From NCBI RefSeq assembly GCF_008641105.1, contig NZ_VTTI01000004.1, forward strand, positions 124,001-188,000: DNA of 64,000 nt, in the 5' to 3' direction. The position numbers and the translations under genes are program-made. Position 1 is the stretch's first letter. Every line of letters starts with the position of its first letter. The stretch is from Halopseudomonas salina (GTDB taxonomy: Bacteria > Pseudomonadota > Gammaproteobacteria > Pseudomonadales > Pseudomonadaceae). Below the pieces are notes generated by a model, which worked only from the letters and a program-made list of their open reading frames with translations, searched no databases and was not told the origin of the DNA. Positions 29,661 to 39,090 of this stretch are shown here, in pieces.

Positions 29661-30778
29661 CAGGGAATGGGAGCCTCGGATTCCGCGACAGCTTGCCCAT
29701 CTCCGGTAGTCAGAATGTCTTCCTCAGGATCGCGATAGGCGCTTGAATCCTTGTACCGACCCAGCATGTACCGCACCAGAACCATGAGTACCGCTGCAAT
29801 CGGCAATGCCAGCAATACACCCACAAAGCCGAACAGCTGCCCGCCAGCCAATACGGCAAAGATAACAGCCACCGGATGCAGACCAATGCGGTCGCCGACC
29901 AGCAGCGGCACCAGCAGAGTGCTTTCAATCACCTGCCCGAGACTGAACACGGCGACGACGGCAACCAGGTGGAACACATCCCCAAACTGGAAAATGGCTG
30001 CAATCAGGGCGGCGCCTACTCCGACAACAAAACCCAGGTAGGGCACGATACTCGCCAGACCCGCAACCATGCCGATCAATAACGCAAGCTCCAGCCCGAT
30101 GAGCCACAACCCCAGGGAGTAGATAACGCCCAGGCAAAGCATGACCAGTAATTGCCCCCTGATGAAGGAGCTCAGTACTTCATCACAGTCACGCACGAGG
30201 CTCACCGCAAGCCCCTCATGCTGTCTGGGTAACAGGCCGCGGATACGCTGCATGATTTCCTTCCAGTCGCGCATCAGGTAAAAAGCCACAACCGGGATCA
30301 TGGCCAAATTGACCAGCCAGGTCAGCAAAGCCATGGTCGAACGGGTAGCCTGCTGCAGAATAATCCCCACTATCCCGCCGGTCTTACCCAGATTCTCACG
30401 AATCGTGTCGGTGACAGTCTCAAGGCGGAAACTGCTGACATCGACGTTCAGACGCGACTCGAACCAGGGCAACGCAGTCTGGTTAAACCAGACCACCATG
30501 GCCGGAATACTGTCGCGCAAGATACCAATTTCATTGATAAGCAGAGGAATGAGGATCAGCAACAATACGGCGAAGATACCCGTAACCGCCGCGAAAACCA
30601 CAACTACACCAGCCATGCGTGGTACCCCGCGGGCTTCAAGGCGGACCACAGCAGGGTCGCCCAGGTAGGCGAGCAGGATACCAATCAGAAACGGCGGCAA
30701 GATGGGCTGCAGCAAATAAATCATCAGCATCAGCACCGCAAATCCAGCGGCCCAGTACCAACGGGTATCAGTGATCAT
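29660..30778 (-). CDS. AI-2E family / PerM-type membrane permease (second copy)
   Basis: A 372-residue paralogue of the protein at 1588-2691. It has hydrophobic segments at the N-terminus (WAAGFAVLMLMIYLLQPILPPFLIGILLAYL) and a C-terminal block with the family's DRIGLHPVAVIFAVLAGGQLFGF motif. Substrate unknown. Translationally coupled to hda and preceded by the DUF2066 gene. Both permeases contain the LHPVAVI signature, so the family call is firm. Confidence 0.88.
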   Translation of the reverse strand: MITDTRWYWAAGFAVLMLMIYLLQPILPPFLIGILLAYLGDPAVVRLEARGVPRMAGVVVVFAAVTGIFAVLLLILIPLLINEIGILRDSIPAMVVWFNQTALPWFESRLNVDVSSFRLETVTDTIRENLGKTGGIVGIILQQATRSTMALLTWLVNLAMIPVVAFYLMRDWKEIMQRIRGLLPRQHEGLAVSLVRDCDEVLSSFIRGQLLVMLCLGVIYSLGLWLIGLELALLIGMVAGLASIVPYLGFVVGVGAALIAAIFQFGDVFHLVAVVAVFSLGQVIESTLLVPLLVGDRIGLHPVAVIFAVLAGGQLFGFVGVLLALPIAAVLMVLVRYMLGRYKDSSAYRDPEEDILTTGDGQAVAESEAPIP

Positions 30779-30817
30779 TTCCAGTTCCTTGAAAAGAGGG
30801 GGTAACGCTCGACACCT

Positions 30818-32008
30818 TTAGCGCCAGCGAAAAAACATCCTGTTAGGTGTCGGTTCAGTTTCCTGCAACTCGGGCTCAGGTTCCGCCAAGGCGGCACCCT
30901 CTGAACTTTCCGGCATTCTAGACTCACCTCCAACGGGGCCTGATTGGTCATCAGCACCTTCATCGGCAACCTGATCAGCCTGGGGCTCGAGAAGGGGTTC
31001 GGGCACGGGGAGCACTTCAAGCTCCGGGGTGGGCATGCGGCGCAGACGCTGATCCAGAGCCAGCAAACGCTCCAGCTGCGCCTCAGTGCCCGGAAATTCG
31101 AGACCAAAACGTACCTCGTCGCCCCTGATACTCAGAACACTGGGCATCTGTCTACTACCCAACTGCTGAAAGGTTCGTTGCAAGGCGGCAAACTTGTCCA
31201 GGCTATCAATTCCTTCAACAATTACTTCCCAAGTCGACACCTCAGCGGCGCTGGATGGAGCAACGGCATACTGTCCGAATACCCTATCCGCCACCAGGAG
31301 CATCAGTTGATCAGCCGCTGCAGCCTTCGAATCGGCGGAGATGCGCCCGCTCTCGGACTGCTCGTTCAACCACCAGTGCCACGCCAATACCGGTCCTTGA
31401 GCCCCCTCATCGATGGACAACGCCAGCACGGCCTTGGCATCATATCGCTCGCTGGCCTGCCTCAACGTTTCCCCTTCTCCTTTCTGGATGCTCTGGACAT
31501 CTACCAGCGCCCTGTCCTGAAGGTCGGCAAGGGGTAGACTCAGGGCTACTGCGCGGTTCTGCGCCGCCTCGTCTAGCACTGCGGCCCAGTTACTGCCCTG
31601 ACCAAGCATTTCGATTCCGAGACCAGATTCCTCTACCGCCCAAAGCATAACCGTCGGCCGATTGGGCCCCAATACCGGAAGACCTGCTTCGGTGAACAAG
31701 TCACGCAAGGAAGCCGGTTCGAACTCCACCCGCACACCACCCTCTTCGATGCCGGCAATTCGCCGCATGAGATTTCGTGGATCCTGCATGGCAGCCAACA
31801 CCGCCTCGTGATCAACCGCTCCACTGCCGGCCTGCCGCGCGACCATAATCTCGAAGGCTTCACGCAAGGCCATGCTGCGATCCTGCTCCTCTCTAGGCGG
31901 TATTTCGACCCGATAAAAGCCCTCGAGTACCGCTGCATGCACCAATGTTATTGGTGTGAGCACCAGAACCAAAAGCAGCAAAACCAGATTTCTACGCAAC
32001 TGATACAT
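30818..32008 (-). CDS. DUF2066 secreted protein
   Basis: A 396-residue exported protein. The signal peptide covers about residues 1-25 (LVLLLLVLVLTPITLVHA), followed by the DUF2066 domain (FYRVEIPPREEQDRSMALREAFEIMV) to about 300. An acidic, proline-rich C-terminal tail (ELEVLPVPEPLLEPQADQ) ends in FFRWR. No enzyme motif seen. It sits between purM (divergent) and the permease-hda pair, a neighbourhood conserved in Pseudomonas. The ATG at 32008 is chosen because it opens the signal peptide; a second in-frame start at 32035 exists. Confidence 0.8.
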   Translation of the reverse strand: MYQLRRNLVLLLLVLVLTPITLVHAAVLEGFYRVEIPPREEQDRSMALREAFEIMVARQAGSGAVDHEAVLAAMQDPRNLMRRIAGIEEGGVRVEFEPASLRDLFTEAGLPVLGPNRPTVMLWAVEESGLGIEMLGQGSNWAAVLDEAAQNRAVALSLPLADLQDRALVDVQSIQKGEGETLRQASERYDAKAVLALSIDEGAQGPVLAWHWWLNEQSESGRISADSKAAAADQLMLLVADRVFGQYAVAPSSAAEVSTWEVIVEGIDSLDKFAALQRTFQQLGSRQMPSVLSIRGDEVRFGLEFPGTEAQLERLLALDQRLRRMPTPELEVLPVPEPLLEPQADQVADEGADDQSGPVGGESRMPESSEGAALAEPEPELQETEPTPNRMFFRWR

Positions 32009-32216
32009 GAGAGATTCCCGCGGACCTGACAGCATGAATAATGCGCATACATTAAACGCGCGTCGCCATGCCGGCAACCAAGGGCACCAACTGGGTATCG
32101 GTATCGCTCGGCGAGCATGGTTCTCGGCTCCTCATGTTGCTAAACTAGCGACCTAAAGTGTAACGGTTCCAAACAAGGCCGTTGCTATCCCCCTTTCCAG
32201 TCGTCGAGATCTCAGC

Positions 32217-33284
32217 ATGAGCAGCCAGACCCCCCCAAAGCCTTCCATCAGCTACAAGGACGCTGGCGTCGACATCGATGCCGGCAACGCGCTGATTGAC
32301 CGGATCAAGCACGTCGCCAAGCGCACCAGCCGACCGGAAGTCATGGGCGGTCTCGGGGGCTTCGGCGCATTGTGTGAAATACCGGAGGGATACCGGCAGC
32401 CGGTTCTTGTCTCGGGCACCGATGGCGTCGGCACCAAACTGCGTCTGGCAATGGATCTGGGCAAACATGACAGCATCGGCATCGACCTGGTGGCCATGTG
32501 TGTAAACGATCTGGTGGTCTGCGGCGCCGAGCCCCTGTTCTTTCTCGATTACTACGCCACCGGCAAGCTGAATATTGATATTGCCGCCGAGGTAGTCAGC
32601 GGCATTGGTGCCGGCTGCGAACTGGCGGGCTGTGCTCTGGTTGGGGGTGAAACGGCAGAGATGCCTGGCATGTACGAGGGTGAAGACTACGATCTGGCCG
32701 GCTTCTGCGTCGGCGTGGTCGAAAAATCGGAGATCATTGATGGCAGCCGAGTTCAGGCCGGCGACGTTCTGCTGGCCCTGCCCTCTTCAGGCCCCCACTC
32801 CAACGGTTACTCCCTGGTACGCAAAATCATCGAAGTATCCGGCGCAGACATCAACCAGATTCAGCTGGACGGGAAAAACCTGAACGAGCTGCTGATGGCT
32901 CCGACACGCATTTACGTCAAAGCGTTGTTGCAGCTTATAAAGGAGACAGGTGCGGTCAAGGCCATGGCTCACATTACCGGCGGCGGTTTGCTGGAAAATA
33001 TTCCACGGGTGCTTCCGTCCAACGCCGGCGCGCGCATCGATCTCGATAGCTGGTTGCGCCCAGCGGTGTTCAACTGGCTGCAGGAACAGGGCAATGTTGA
33101 GGAAAACGAAATGCACCGAGTCCTCAACTGCGGCGTCGGCATGGTTATCTGTGTAGGCCATGAAGACGCAGAGCGTGCCCTGCAGTTACTGAAAGACGCA
33201 GGCGAAGAGCCCTGGATCATCGGCAGCGTCGAACAGCTAGCAGACGGTGCGGAACCGGTCACTCTGCACCGCGGGGGTCGCTGA
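32217..33284 (+). CDS. purM: Phosphoribosylformylglycinamidine cyclo-ligase (AIR synthetase)
   Basis: ATP-dependent ring closure giving 5-aminoimidazole ribotide, step five of purine synthesis. It has 355 residues with the family's [20 protein letters not shown] start, the ATP loop GGLGGFGAL, and [33 protein letters not shown] and [13 protein letters not shown] motifs. Followed four bases later by purN (GTG start), the usual purMN pair. Confidence 0.97.
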   Translation: MSSQTPPKPSISYKDAGVDIDAGNALIDRIKHVAKRTSRPEVMGGLGGFGALCEIPEGYRQPVLVSGTDGVGTKLRLAMDLGKHDSIGIDLVAMCVNDLVVCGAEPLFFLDYYATGKLNIDIAAEVVSGIGAGCELAGCALVGGETAEMPGMYEGEDYDLAGFCVGVVEKSEIIDGSRVQAGDVLLALPSSGPHSNGYSLVRKIIEVSGADINQIQLDGKNLNELLMAPTRIYVKALLQLIKETGAVKAMAHITGGGLLENIPRVLPSNAGARIDLDSWLRPAVFNWLQEQGNVEENEMHRVLNCGVGMVICVGHEDAERALQLLKDAGEEPWIIGSVEQLADGAEPVTLHRGGR

Positions 33285-33288
33285 CACA

Positions 33289-33969
33289 GTGACCTGCCGT
33301 ATTCTGGTACTCATTTCAGGCTCAGGAACCAATCTGCAGGCACTTATTGACGGCCTGAGGGTAAACCCGGACGAAGGCCAGATCGTGGCGGTGATATCCA
33401 ATCGTCCCGATGCCCTGGGCCTTGAACGGGCACGCAAAGCCAATATCCCTGCCGTTGTAGTAGACCACAGGGCTTATGCTGATCGTGAAACCTATGACCA
33501 GGTGCTAATCGAGCAGATTGATCAGTTCGAGCCCGATCTGATTTTACTCGCCGGCTTCATGCGGATCCTGACTGAAAAGTTTGTTTCGCGCTATCGTGGT
33601 TTTTTATTGAACATTCATCCATCTCTGTTGCCAAAGCACAAAGGTTTACACACGCATCAGCGAGTACTTGATGCCAAAGAAGACGAACATGGCAGCACGG
33701 TGCACTTTGTCACCCAGGAGCTCGATGGCGGCCCTCTGATCGTTCAGGCCAGAATATCCGTATTACCTGACGACACACCTGCGTCGCTTGCCACTCGGGT
33801 GCAACAGCAAGAACATCTCCTCTATCCCCTGGCGATGCGCTGGTTCATTGAGGGGCGCCTGCGACTGGTCAATGACCAGGCTTGCCTGGATGGATCAGCT
33901 ATTGCACCTGAGGGCCTGAGTCTTGAAGATTTCAATAACGACCTGCGAGAAGATCCCTATGCCTCATAG
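33289..33969 (+). CDS. purN: Phosphoribosylglycinamide formyltransferase
   Basis: Transfers formyl from 10-formyl-tetrahydrofolate to GAR, step three of purine synthesis. It has 226 residues with phosphate loop SGSGTNLQ and catalytic Asn108, His110 and Asp146 (LLNIHPSLLP and VTQELDGGP). I use the GTG at 33289 because it gives the standard N-terminus (CRILVLISGSGTN). The 3' end overlaps the DUF3108 start by 11 bases. Confidence 0.96.
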   Translation: MTCRILVLISGSGTNLQALIDGLRVNPDEGQIVAVISNRPDALGLERARKANIPAVVVDHRAYADRETYDQVLIEQIDQFEPDLILLAGFMRILTEKFVSRYRGFLLNIHPSLLPKHKGLHTHQRVLDAKEDEHGSTVHFVTQELDGGPLIVQARISVLPDDTPASLATRVQQQEHLLYPLAMRWFIEGRLRLVNDQACLDGSAIAPEGLSLEDFNNDLREDPYAS

Positions 33970-34720
33970 CACGTCGCAACACCGCTTCCTGCAACAGACC
34001 ATGCGCTGGCTGGTGGTTGCCGGATTGAGTTTTGGCTCGGCTACACTCTCAGCCGCAGAGCTTGCACCATTTACTGCCAGTTACGCCGCAGACATGAAAA
34101 AAATCCCCGTTAACGGCGAAGCCATTCACACCCTCGAGCAGAATGCCGACGGAACCTGGAACCTCAGCTTCAGCGCCGGCATGTTCGTTGCCAGGCTTTC
34201 TGAAAACAGCACCCTCCGACTCGAAGAAGATCGGGTAGTGCCCCTCAGCTATCACTACGAGCGCAAAGGGCTGGGTCGCAGCCGCGAGACAAGTCAGGTG
34301 TTTGACTGGGAAAACCAGCTGGTAAAAGGCGAACACAAGGGAGAAACCTTCACCCTGGCCACTGAACCCGGGTTACTCGATAAAACCACCTATCAACTGG
34401 CTCTGCAGCGAGATCTGATGGCTGGTCGTACGGAGATGATCTATCGCGTTGTGGATGGCGACGAGATCGACGAGTATGAGTTCAGGGTGGTTGGCGACGA
34501 TCGTGTCACCACGCGGGCCGGCCAGTTTGATGCGGTTGAGGTCGAGCGGATACGTGACGCCGATTCCAAGCGCCAGACTACCCTGTGGTTCGCCAAGGAT
34601 TGGAATTACCTGCTGGTGCGATTGAGCCAAGTCGAGACCGACGGTCAGCATTATCGCATCATGCTCAAGGAGGCTACGCTCGACGGCAAGCCGGTAGTGG
34701 GTACCCCTGTAGCCGAATAG
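33959..34720 (+). CDS. DUF3108 periplasmic protein
   Basis: A 253-residue exported protein with a signal peptide to about residue 36 (LSFGSATLSAAE), followed by a beta-rich DUF3108 domain (APFTASYAADMKKIPVNGEA; GRTEMIYRVVDGDEIDEYEF). DUF3108 proteins share a lipocalin/LolA-like barrel, and their role is unknown. Overlaps purN, so probably on the purMN transcript, an arrangement common in Pseudomonas. Ends before a strong bidirectional terminator. Confidence 0.85.
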   Translation: MPHSTSQHRFLQQTMRWLVVAGLSFGSATLSAAELAPFTASYAADMKKIPVNGEAIHTLEQNADGTWNLSFSAGMFVARLSENSTLRLEEDRVVPLSYHYERKGLGRSRETSQVFDWENQLVKGEHKGETFTLATEPGLLDKTTYQLALQRDLMAGRTEMIYRVVDGDEIDEYEFRVVGDDRVTTRAGQFDAVEVERIRDADSKRQTTLWFAKDWNYLLVRLSQVETDGQHYRIMLKEATLDGKPVVGTPVAE

Positions 34721-34747
34721 CAGCAGGCTAATAGAAGCACTTAAGAA

Positions 34748-34795
34748 CCCACAAAAAAACCGCGGAACCGAAAGGCCACCGCGGTTTTTTGTGGG
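34748..34795. terminator. Bidirectional Rho-independent terminator
   Basis: Two arms, CCCAC-A7-CCGCGG and CCGCGG-T6-GTGGG, form a long stem. A GC core is flanked by A- and T-tracts, so it can terminate the purMN-DUF3108 transcript (+) and the acyl-CoA dehydrogenase transcript (-). Lies between converging genes. Confidence 0.93.
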
Positions 34796-34805
34796 CAGCT
34801 GTAAC

Positions 34806-36029
34806 TTACTGCTGGGTAAAGCGCTCACCCGCTTCGGCGCGGCGAACCAACCCATCAGCAGGCTTCCAGAATTCGCCCTGGCTGGCTTCAAGAGCACGAA
34901 TCTGCTTGAGCACTTCATCCAGCCCCAGGTTATCAGCATAGCTCATCGGGCCACCACGCTCGGCAGGAAAGCCGTAGCCGTACAGATAAACACGATCGAT
35001 ATCCTCGGCTGACTCAGCATAACCTTCGTCCAGAATACGGGCACCCTCGTTAACCAGGGCGAGGATGCAGCGCTGGACGATCTCTTCAGCACCTACGTCC
35101 CGCTGGGTGTAACCGGCTTCGTCCGCTACTTCGCGGGCCAGCATGTCAGTCTCGGGATCGTGGATAGCCTGGCGACTGCCTTTCTCGTACTGGTAGAAGC
35201 CGTGGCCGCTCTTCTGGCCGAAGCGCTCCATTTCACACAGCTTGTTGTCCAGCCATACGATTGGCTCACCACGACCGATGCCTGCCAGCTGGCGTGAGCG
35301 CCAGCCCAGATCAATGCCGACCACGTCGTACATGCGGTAAGGGCCCATGGCCATGCCAAAGCCCTGCAGCGCCTGGTCTACTTCCCATGGCGTGGAGCCT
35401 TCCAGCACCACTTCGCGGGACTGGCGGGAGTACTTTTCCAGCATCCGGTTGCCGATAAATCCGTGGCAGTTGCCAGCCAGGACGGCCTGCTTGCCAATTT
35501 TCTTGCCAATCTCGAGGCAGGCGTCCATGACATCCTGGGCAGTCGCCTTACCGCGGACGACTTCCAGCAGCTTCATGATGTGCGCTGGACTGAAGAAGTG
35601 CAGACCCAGCACCTGTGCCGGCCGCTTGGTGGCCGAAGCAATCTCGTCGATATCCAGGTAGGAGGTATTTGTCGCCAGGATTGCAGAGGCTTTCACTTCC
35701 TTGTCCAGTTCGGCAAAGATCTTTTTCTTCAGATCCATGTTCTCGTACACAGCTTCAACCACCAGATCCATATCCTGCAGATCGGCGTATTGCTGGGTAG
35801 TGGTAATCCGACCAAGACGCGCCTGAGCTTCGGCGTCATCAAAACGCTCCTGGGCCACAGAGCGCTTGTACACGCTGGCGATGTCTTCCAGACCTTTCGC
35901 CAGCATCTCACCATTAACGTCGAGCCAGGTGACAGGGTAGCCTGCATTGACGAAGTTCATCACGATACCGCGGCCCATGGTGCCGGCACCTATTACACCT
36001 ACATTCCTGATTTCTTCAAAAGAAGCCAT
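34806..36029 (-). CDS. 3-hydroxyacyl-CoA dehydrogenase, stand-alone
   Basis: NAD-dependent oxidation of 3-hydroxyacyl-CoA to 3-ketoacyl-CoA in beta-oxidation or related routes. It has 407 residues: a Rossmann domain with GVIGAGTMGRGIV, active-site His in VLGLHFFSPAHIMKLLEVV, and two C-terminal 3HCDH domains (about 195-290 and 305-400). It equals the C-terminal half of FadB without the hydratase/isomerase part. No thiolase or ligase adjoins it; a crotonase gene lies 13 kb away. AGGAGG precedes the ATG at 36029; the frame is open to 36119. Confidence 0.9.
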   Translation of the reverse strand: MASFEEIRNVGVIGAGTMGRGIVMNFVNAGYPVTWLDVNGEMLAKGLEDIASVYKRSVAQERFDDAEAQARLGRITTTQQYADLQDMDLVVEAVYENMDLKKKIFAELDKEVKASAILATNTSYLDIDEIASATKRPAQVLGLHFFSPAHIMKLLEVVRGKATAQDVMDACLEIGKKIGKQAVLAGNCHGFIGNRMLEKYSRQSREVVLEGSTPWEVDQALQGFGMAMGPYRMYDVVGIDLGWRSRQLAGIGRGEPIVWLDNKLCEMERFGQKSGHGFYQYEKGSRQAIHDPETDMLAREVADEAGYTQRDVGAEEIVQRCILALVNEGARILDEGYAESAEDIDRVYLYGYGFPAERGGPMSYADNLGLDEVLKQIRALEASQGEFWKPADGLVRRAEAGERFTQQ

Positions 36030-36166
36030 CGCAGCATACCTCCTGGTCGAGTTGGGAATTACGAGCGCGGTCAGAAGGAAACGATGACCGCAGAGTCTGT
36101 AAAACAAGGACCGATACATTACGCAAAAATACGCCGGATTTGAAACAAATAAGCTCGATTGGCGCC

Positions 36167-36181
36167 ATTCACAGTGTGAAT
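36167..36181. promoter_or_regulatory. Perfect palindrome in the dehydrogenase-glycosylase divergent promoter region
   Basis: ATTCACA-G-TGTGAAT, 15 bases with perfect dyad symmetry, near the middle of the 282-base gap (36030-36311) between divergent genes. It looks like a dimeric repressor operator. I cannot name the regulator. Confidence 0.4.
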
Positions 36182-36311
36182 AAATTCAGTGCAGGCCTCG
36201 ACCAGAGAGCCTCTGAAGGTTTCACTGATAGCATGTGCTCAAAGGCTGCAGAGGTATTGTGGCTATATTTCGAGCCCTTTTATCGACCAGAATTACAGCG
36301 GAGTAATCACC

Positions 36312-36899
36312 ATGGTTGCCCACACCCAATTGCTGGAGCAGGTAAGAGCATGCACCCTGTGCCAGGCCTGCTTACCACTTGGCCCACGGCCGGTGCTGCA
36401 ACACGATCCACGGGCAAAGATCCTGATCGTTGGTCAGGCCCCCGGGCGTAAGGTGCACGAAAGTGGCATTCCCTTCGACGACGCAAGCGGTGCCCGCCTG
36501 CGCGCATGGCTGGGGATGACCCCGGAGATGTTTTACGACCCAGCCCAGGTAGCAATTGTGCCCATGGGCCTGTGTTACCCAGGCAAAGGCAAGTCAGGGG
36601 ATATGCCGCCGCGGCCGGAATGCGCGCCGGCCTGGAGAGAACAGCTGCTATCCCATTTGCCCTTGGTGGAGTTGACGTTGGTCATCGGGCAGTACGCACA
36701 CGCCTATCATTTTGCTGACAAACAGCCGCTCACCGAGCGCGTTGCTGACTGGAGAAGCTACTGGCCGGAACGTGTGCCGCTGCCCCACCCCAGTCCGCGA
36801 AATAATATCTGGCTAAAGCGCAACCCCTGGTTCGAGCTCGAAGTCATTCCAGCACTAAAACAACGCGTTGCCGCCCTCACACCACATCGGGCGGCATAA
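36312..36899 (+). CDS. Uracil-DNA glycosylase superfamily protein
   Basis: A 195-residue DNA repair glycosylase-type protein. Motif A is LIVGQAPG (about 38-45) and the C-terminal motif is HPSPRNN (159-165). Four cysteines, Cys14-x2-Cys17 and Cys88-x15-Cys104, with 70 residues between the pairs, match the [4Fe-4S] spacing of family 4 UDGs, although the HPSPRN motif is more like SMUG/UNG. Actual base specificity is unknown. The ATG at 36312 gives a compact product. The 3' end overlaps the convergent ABM gene by 23 bases. Confidence 0.82.
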   Translation: MVAHTQLLEQVRACTLCQACLPLGPRPVLQHDPRAKILIVGQAPGRKVHESGIPFDDASGARLRAWLGMTPEMFYDPAQVAIVPMGLCYPGKGKSGDMPPRPECAPAWREQLLSHLPLVELTLVIGQYAHAYHFADKQPLTERVADWRSYWPERVPLPHPSPRNNIWLKRNPWFELEVIPALKQRVAALTPHRAA

Positions 36900-37194
36900 C
36901 CTCCCACTCAGGCTCCTCGAACTCGCCTATCACTGTGATTTCACAGTTTCTCGCGTGCCTCTCGAGGATGGATCGCACCAGCTCGTCGCGGTTGTCATCC
37001 TTGGCGTCGCGTGCTGCCTTGGACTCCCAGCTGGCAATCGCCAGCAGCACGTCCGGTTCACCGATCTTGCGATGCAGCCGGGTGCCCAATGCCCCCGGCG
37101 TTTGCTGAATCACTTCACTGGCCTGGATCCAGGCATCGGCGTATTCATCCACCGTGTAGCCGGGCTTCATCCGCACTTCAAAAATGAACTTCAT
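36877..37194 (-). CDS. Antibiotic biosynthesis monooxygenase (ABM) domain protein
   Basis: A 105-residue dimeric alpha-beta barrel protein (MKFIFEVRMKPGYTVDEYADAWIQASEVIQ; ASWESKAARDAKDDN). ABM domains act as cofactor-free monooxygenases or as heme/quinone handlers, so function is open. The ATG at 37194 follows GGGAGAGG. Convergent overlap with the glycosylase gene and 28 bases downstream of ilvD, so possibly cotranscribed with it. Confidence 0.78.
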   Translation of the reverse strand: MKFIFEVRMKPGYTVDEYADAWIQASEVIQQTPGALGTRLHRKIGEPDVLLAIASWESKAARDAKDDNRDELVRSILERHARNCEITVIGEFEEPEWEVMPPDVV

Positions 37195-37222
37195 CACAGC
37201 CTCTCCCGTTCACAGAAACCCT

Positions 37223-38899
37223 TCATGGCAGATCGGTAACAGCTCCGATCGAGGCGCTGGTAACCGTGCGCGCATATTTGGCCAGCAAACCACGTTTATA
37301 GCGCGGCTCCGGCGCTTTCCAGTTGAGCCTGCGCTTTTCCAGCTCCACACCACTGACATGCAGGTCGATTGTATTAGCGTCAGCATCGATGGTTATCTGA
37401 TCGCCATCCAACACCAGCGCAATCGGACCGCCATCAGCCGCTTCCGGGGCAACATGCCCAACAACGAAGCCGTGACTGCCACCAGAAAAGCGGCCATCGG
37501 TAATCAATGCCACATCACTGCCCAGGCCGCGGCCCATGATGGCCGAGGTGGGTGACAGCATTTCTCGCATGCCGGGGCCACCCTTGGGGCCCTCGTAGCG
37601 AATGACCACCACATCGCCGGCAACCACCGTGCCACCAAGAATACTGGCTTGCGCCTCTTCCTCCGAGTGGAAAACCCGAGCTCGACCTCTGAAACGGGTG
37701 CCTTCCTTGCCGGTTATCTTGGCAACAGCGCCGTCCGGCGCGAGATTGCCGTACAGAATACGCAGATGGCTGTCGCGCTTGATCGGGTTCTCCAGCCCGC
37801 GAATGATGTCCTGGTCCGCCGGATAAGGCGCTACGTTAACCAGATTTTCAGCCAGACTGGCTCCGGTTACGGTCATGCACTCGCCGTGTAACAAACCGGC
37901 ATCAAGCAGCATCTTCATCAGGGGCTGAATGCCGCCTATGGCAACCAGTTCAGACATCATGTAACGGCCGCTGGGCCTGAGGTCCGCCAGCACGGGAACC
38001 CTTTGGCCAATCCGCGCAAAATCCTCAAGGGCCAGCTCGACATCCACCGTGCTGGCCATTGCCAGCAGATGCAGCACCGCATTGGTCGAGCCGCCAAGGG
38101 CAATCACCACGGTAATCGCATTCTCGAATGCCTTTCGGGTCATGATGTCGCGGGGTTTGAGATCTTTTTCGAGCAGGTTGAGCACCGCCGACCCTGCCGC
38201 CCGGCAGTCCTCAAGCTTGCTATCTGAAGTGGCATTTTGCGCCGAGCTGCCGGGCAGGCTCATGCCCATCGCCTCAATAGCCGAAGCCATGGTATTGGCT
38301 GTGTACATGCCTCCGCAGGATCCGGGGCCGGGAATCGCCGTCTCTTCGATCTGCTTGAGCTCAATCAGATCCATATCACCCTTGGCGCAGGCGCCTACTG
38401 CCTCGAACACCGAGATAATATCGGTGTGACCCGCGCCGGGCAGAATGGTGCCGCCGTAGACAAAAACCGAGGGTCGGTTCAATCGAGCCATGCCCATCAC
38501 GCAGCCGGGCATGTTCTTGTCACACCCGCCAATAGTGACCAGTCCGTCAAAGCCCTGGCAACCGGCTACAGCCTCGATCGAGTCGGCGATCACCTCACGG
38601 GAAACCAGCGAGTACTTCATGCCCTCGGTGCCGTTGGCTATACCGTCGGATATGGTGATGGTGTTGAAGATGACGCTCTTGCCACCCGCCGCATCGACAC
38701 CCTGCCCGGCCACTTCGGCCAGATGGTTGATATGCATGTTACAGGGCGTGACCATGCTCCAGGTTGAGGCGATTCCCACCTGCGGTTTGACAAAATCCTC
38801 ACTTTCGAAACCGACTGCCCGCAACATGGCCCGGCCCGGAGCCTTGCCCGCCCCGTCGACCACTTGTGCAGAATGTCGGCGCCTTGTGTCTTCGGCCAT
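37223..38899 (-). CDS. ilvD: Dihydroxy-acid dehydratase
   Basis: Dehydrates 2,3-dihydroxy-isovalerate or -methylvalerate in valine/isoleucine synthesis. At 558 residues it belongs to the shorter IlvD class, many of which carry an oxygen-tolerant [2Fe-2S] cluster; the E. coli-type enzyme has about 616. Cluster-binding cysteines are visible in [20 protein letters not shown] and [13 protein letters not shown] clear GGAAGGAG precedes the ATG at 38899; the frame is open to 39028. No ilvC/ilvB partner nearby. Sugar-acid dehydratases are relatives, but the motifs favour IlvD. Confidence 0.9.
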   Translation of the reverse strand: MAEDTRRRHSAQVVDGAGKAPGRAMLRAVGFESEDFVKPQVGIASTWSMVTPCNMHINHLAEVAGQGVDAAGGKSVIFNTITISDGIANGTEGMKYSLVSREVIADSIEAVAGCQGFDGLVTIGGCDKNMPGCVMGMARLNRPSVFVYGGTILPGAGHTDIISVFEAVGACAKGDMDLIELKQIEETAIPGPGSCGGMYTANTMASAIEAMGMSLPGSSAQNATSDSKLEDCRAAGSAVLNLLEKDLKPRDIMTRKAFENAITVVIALGGSTNAVLHLLAMASTVDVELALEDFARIGQRVPVLADLRPSGRYMMSELVAIGGIQPLMKMLLDAGLLHGECMTVTGASLAENLVNVAPYPADQDIIRGLENPIKRDSHLRILYGNLAPDGAVAKITGKEGTRFRGRARVFHSEEEAQASILGGTVVAGDVVVIRYEGPKGGPGMREMLSPTSAIMGRGLGSDVALITDGRFSGGSHGFVVGHVAPEAADGGPIALVLDGDQITIDADANTIDLHVSGVELEKRRLNWKAPEPRYKRGLLAKYARTVTSASIGAVTDLP

Positions 38900-39090
38900 G
38901 CTGTTCTCCTTCCTGGGCATTCGATGGATGTATTCTCCTGCCAGCCTAGCACTCTTGAGTGCGCCAGGTTTCAGACCCAGCGGAAAATCAGCAAGCATTG
39001 GAAACGATTGCCCATCTACCGCGTCCAACCCCGGGAGCTATATGATGTGCCTTGAATATCTGAAGCCAACGAAACTGATCAGAGGTGGAA

